This document shows, one piece after another, positions 61,344-64,000 of a stretch of DNA of 64,000 nucleotides. Source of the DNA: Apostichopus japonicus. Taxonomy: Eukaryota > Echinodermata > Holothuroidea > Aspidochirotida > Stichopodidae. Location: positions 15,007,984 through 15,071,983 of the forward strand of contig NC_092564.1 in the NCBI RefSeq assembly GCF_037975245.1, given 5' to 3'. The first letter of the stretch is position 1. Every line of letters starts with the position of its first letter. Made by a program: the position numbers and the translations under genes. The notes below the pieces were generated by a model. That model made no database searches. It was given only the letters and a program-made list of their open reading frames with translations, and was not told where the DNA came from.

Positions 61344-62360
61344 ATTTGAGAATGAGGCAGTTACTGTTTACTGCTTCTTCAATGATATCACATGTTGTTA
61401 TTACGGTATTTACTCTCCGTATTTGTGCAATCTAGGCTTAACCTGTCACAATGGCATGAAGAAGCCATTTTGGAACATCTATACCAAATGGTTCGCTGTC
61501 TCGTATTATACCATAATTTGAAACCGGATTAATATATGATAATATTAATATTTGCTCAAAAACGTTAAAATTTGTTACGCGTTATTCTATACAATGAGTG
61601 CAGATATGAACGAAAGAAGCTGATTAAATTTCGAAGTAACCCGGACATTAATTACGGACGTTCCTAATTGTTTCAAACTATAACAGCAAGCTCAAATGGT
61701 TTCAATTACCATTGAAAGTAATACACGGAAGTACATGGGTCATATTGCAGTGTACGTTAACGTACTTTACTTGGTAAACTGACACGATGTTTGTTTACTT
61801 TTTTCTTTCTGAACGGTGTTATAAAATGTAATTAGAATCAAACGAAACTGAAAGATTTTCGACATTCATGTAGCGATTTGGGTGATCATTCTGATATAGC
61901 CATAGTAACATCAGGTGCGTTTGTGTACGTGATACTTCCTGTATGCATTGTAATCCAAGAAATGTAAACTATAATCTCAACTTTATTAAAATCACATATT
62001 ATTGATTTTAAATTGCACAGATATTGTCCAAAACGTCGACATGTAACCTACCGTGTATACTTTACTATACAGATCTTTACCAACAGGGCTGTAGTCAAGT
62101 CCAGAAGATCCGAGTCTATAGCCAGTCTGCGCCCAATTAAACATGGCCGAAACCGAGACTACACACCGAGTCCAAGTACACATGACACTAAGAATTATAT
62201 TCATTTGATCTTTTCCTCACCTTCCCCCACTCACACTTCCTTCCCACACCGTAACCATAAATATGGTCCTATAACGTGCTCGGTAATATTATATAAGTAT
62301 AAGGGCCAGGGTCAGACATTCACCTCTTCCAGCTTTGCTAACCATAGGTATTGCGGTATA
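61344..62360. other. Spacer, no gene seen
   Basis: Nearly identical to 8841-9879; the same pyrimidine-rich patch occurs at about 62215-62245. Confidence 0.55.
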
Positions 62361-63610
62361 TAATAATAATAATACATAATTTTTATATAGCGCCAAACAA
62401 CCTATGAAATAATTCTCGTAGCGCTTAACAAAATAAAAACAATTATAACATATATGCTTTGGTGAAGAGATACGTTTTGAGTGCTGATTTGAAACTGTTC
62501 ACAGTATTGCACATTTTTATATGTTCTGGAAGTGAGTTCCACAGGCACGGTGCACTGGATGCAAACGTTTTCAAGCGGTTAGTCTGTGTTTTTACTCTAG
62601 GGATGAGTAAGTCAGTGATGAATTAGAGCGAAGTGGGCGTGTGGATGATGGTCGGAGCTGAAACAAGTTGGTGAGGTAGCTTGGTCCTAGATTGTGCATA
62701 TATTTGAACACCATCAGAAGTAGTTTGTAGTTGATTGGTTCACGTATCGGGAGTCAGTGGAGTTCCACATGGTAGGGGTAATGTGATCATACTTCCGAGT
62801 TCTAGTAACGAGACGTGCGGCGGTGTTTACTACGCATTGTAGCCTGTCAATTTTACAGCCTGGTAATCCATACAGAAAACTATTGCAGTAGTCGAGCTTC
62901 GACGTAACGAATGCATGGACAAACTTTATACATGAATCTCTGTCGAGGTACTTTCTGATGTGACCAATGTACCGGATACTAGACAGGGTGCTTCGGCAAA
63001 CGTGTTGAATATGTCGATCCATTGTCATGTGATTATCAAAAATGACACCAAGATTGCGGAGATGATCAGTGTAGTTGATACTGGTGTCACCGACGGAGAC
63101 GAGGGGAATGGTGTGTGTTGGCCTAAACCGAGACTATACATATGTATCACTGCTGTCTTACTATCATTCAGTTTTAATTTGTTTGTTAACAACCAACTTC
63201 TTATATCTGACAAACAGTATTCCAAACGTTGTAATTCTGAGGAGTGGTTGTCACCAAAGCTTATATATAGCTGGCTGTCGTCGGCATAACACATGTAAGA
63301 AAGTTGGTGTCGGCGCATGATATCACCAAGGAGCCCCATGTGTAAACTCAACAATGTCGGACCCAATACAGATCCCTGTAGTACGCCCCACTCTAATGCA
63401 TGTGTAGCAGAGAGGTCATTGCCTAACTGGACAGCTTGTGATCGAGCCATTAGGTATGATTCTATCCATTGCAGGACTTTTCCATTGAGACCGTAACGGA
63501 ATTGCAGGCGATTTACTAGTATGACATGGTCAAGCGTATCAAAAGCCGCACCTAGGTCCAGCATTATAAGGACGACATGGCGGCCAAGGTCCAGCTGCTG
63601 CAGAATATAT
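62361..63610 (-). mobile_element. CR1/L2-type LINE fragment with reverse transcriptase core
   Basis: The minus strand encodes part of a reverse transcriptase (63025-63564) with AAFDTLDHVILVNRL, GVLQGSVLGP and the catalytic YADD in SYMCYADDSQLY. After a frameshift comes the C-terminal region (62714-63028) with LDYCNSFLYGLPG and AARLVTRTRKYDHITP. The element is 5'-truncated inside the RT domain and ends in an (ATT)n tail at 62361. Further frameshifts show it is dead. Comparison with the DNA upstream of genes C and D places the insertion between GGTATTGCGGTATA and AGACGGACC. Confidence 0.88.
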
Positions 63611-63920
63611 AGACGGACCTCGCATAAACAGATTAAGATGTTACAAATATAGACGTAGCCGGATTAATATTTAGTAGATATTACTAATGTATTCTCCCGG
63701 CTCCTCCTATTAGTGGCTTCTCCGTTGTAGTCATCGTGTAAACATCCAATCATTAACCACTTTTTCTACAAACAGTTGAGATAAAAACGGAATTCTGAGA
63801 AAAAGCGTTGAAGTTTTTAGATAAAACGTCAAAACTTCCTCAATGTCTTAGGTTCCTGAAAACCGCAATTTTCTTCTCAAACCCGTCGCTTAAGAGGTGG
63901 AGTTGCTTCTTCGCCGCATT
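63611..63920. other. Spacer leading toward the next family gene
   Basis: Host DNA matching 37240-37510 upstream of gene C and 10431-10610 upstream of gene B. No coding content. Confidence 0.5.
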
Positions 63921-64000
63921 CTGAAATAATTAAAGATTTCTTCAATTCAATTCCAGATATCTGACAATAATTCCAGATATCTCGAATTAAATTGAAGATA
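63921..64000. mobile_element. Right part of the GATATC-rich promoter MITE, cut by the window end
   Basis: Matches 11222-11300 of the MITE before gene B almost base for base. The left part of the MITE and flanking DNA (equivalent to about 10610-11222) are deleted here. Its presence implies that the next gene downstream is B-type. Confidence 0.75.

Overview
The window is animal nuclear DNA: AT-rich, with introns that have GT/AG borders, tRNA-derived SINEs, a CR1/L2-type LINE and many hAT-like DNA transposons. I cannot name the species. A marine invertebrate, perhaps an echinoderm-like deuterostome, is a guess. No bacterial, organellar or viral genes were seen.

The core is a tandem array of one immune-receptor-like family, all on the + strand. 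Four members are present. Gene A (1-6419) lacks its 5' end at the window edge. Gene B is at 11611-13032, gene C at 37922-45840 and gene D at 50770-58043. Large first exons encode a signal peptide, three Ig-like domains and (except in D) a membrane segment. A, C and D are followed by ten short exons with consistent splice phases that encode a juxtamembrane stretch, a kinase-like domain and a short tyrosine-bearing tail. The kinase-like domain is a predicted pseudokinase in all three: the beta3 Lys is Thr, HRD is HPC, and DFG is DFC. B has no kinase exons; its cytoplasmic tail carries an LDYEEI motif (ITIM-like, also a Src-SH2-type YEEI).

The copies differ at the point where the ectodomain meets the membrane. 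C is intact (763 aa predicted). D has a 13-nt deletion just before the membrane segment and would encode a secreted three-Ig protein. A has a 2-nt insertion inside the membrane segment and would stop with no cytoplasmic part. The downstream exons of A and D remain open. The same family of ectodomains is thus joined to four different endings: pseudokinase, ITIM-like tail, membrane-only and soluble. Whether A and D are young pseudogenes or functional decoys cannot be decided from sequence alone.

Layout: 1-6419 gene A; 6420-11610 spacer with a SINE, a LINE remnant and a GATATC-rich MITE in the B promoter; 11611-13166 gene B and a coding-like stretch after it; 13167-34714 mainly transposons and unrecognised DNA, including an apparent 8.5-kb CACTG-ended element (26216-34714) that contains a 3.6-kb hAT element with further nested elements; 34715-37921 spacer; 37922-45840 gene C, with a hAT MITE in intron 3; 45841-50769 spacer; 50770-58043 gene D; 58044-64000 spacer nearly identical to the A-B spacer. 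The last bases enter the B promoter MITE, so another B-type gene is expected about 0.3 kb past the window end.
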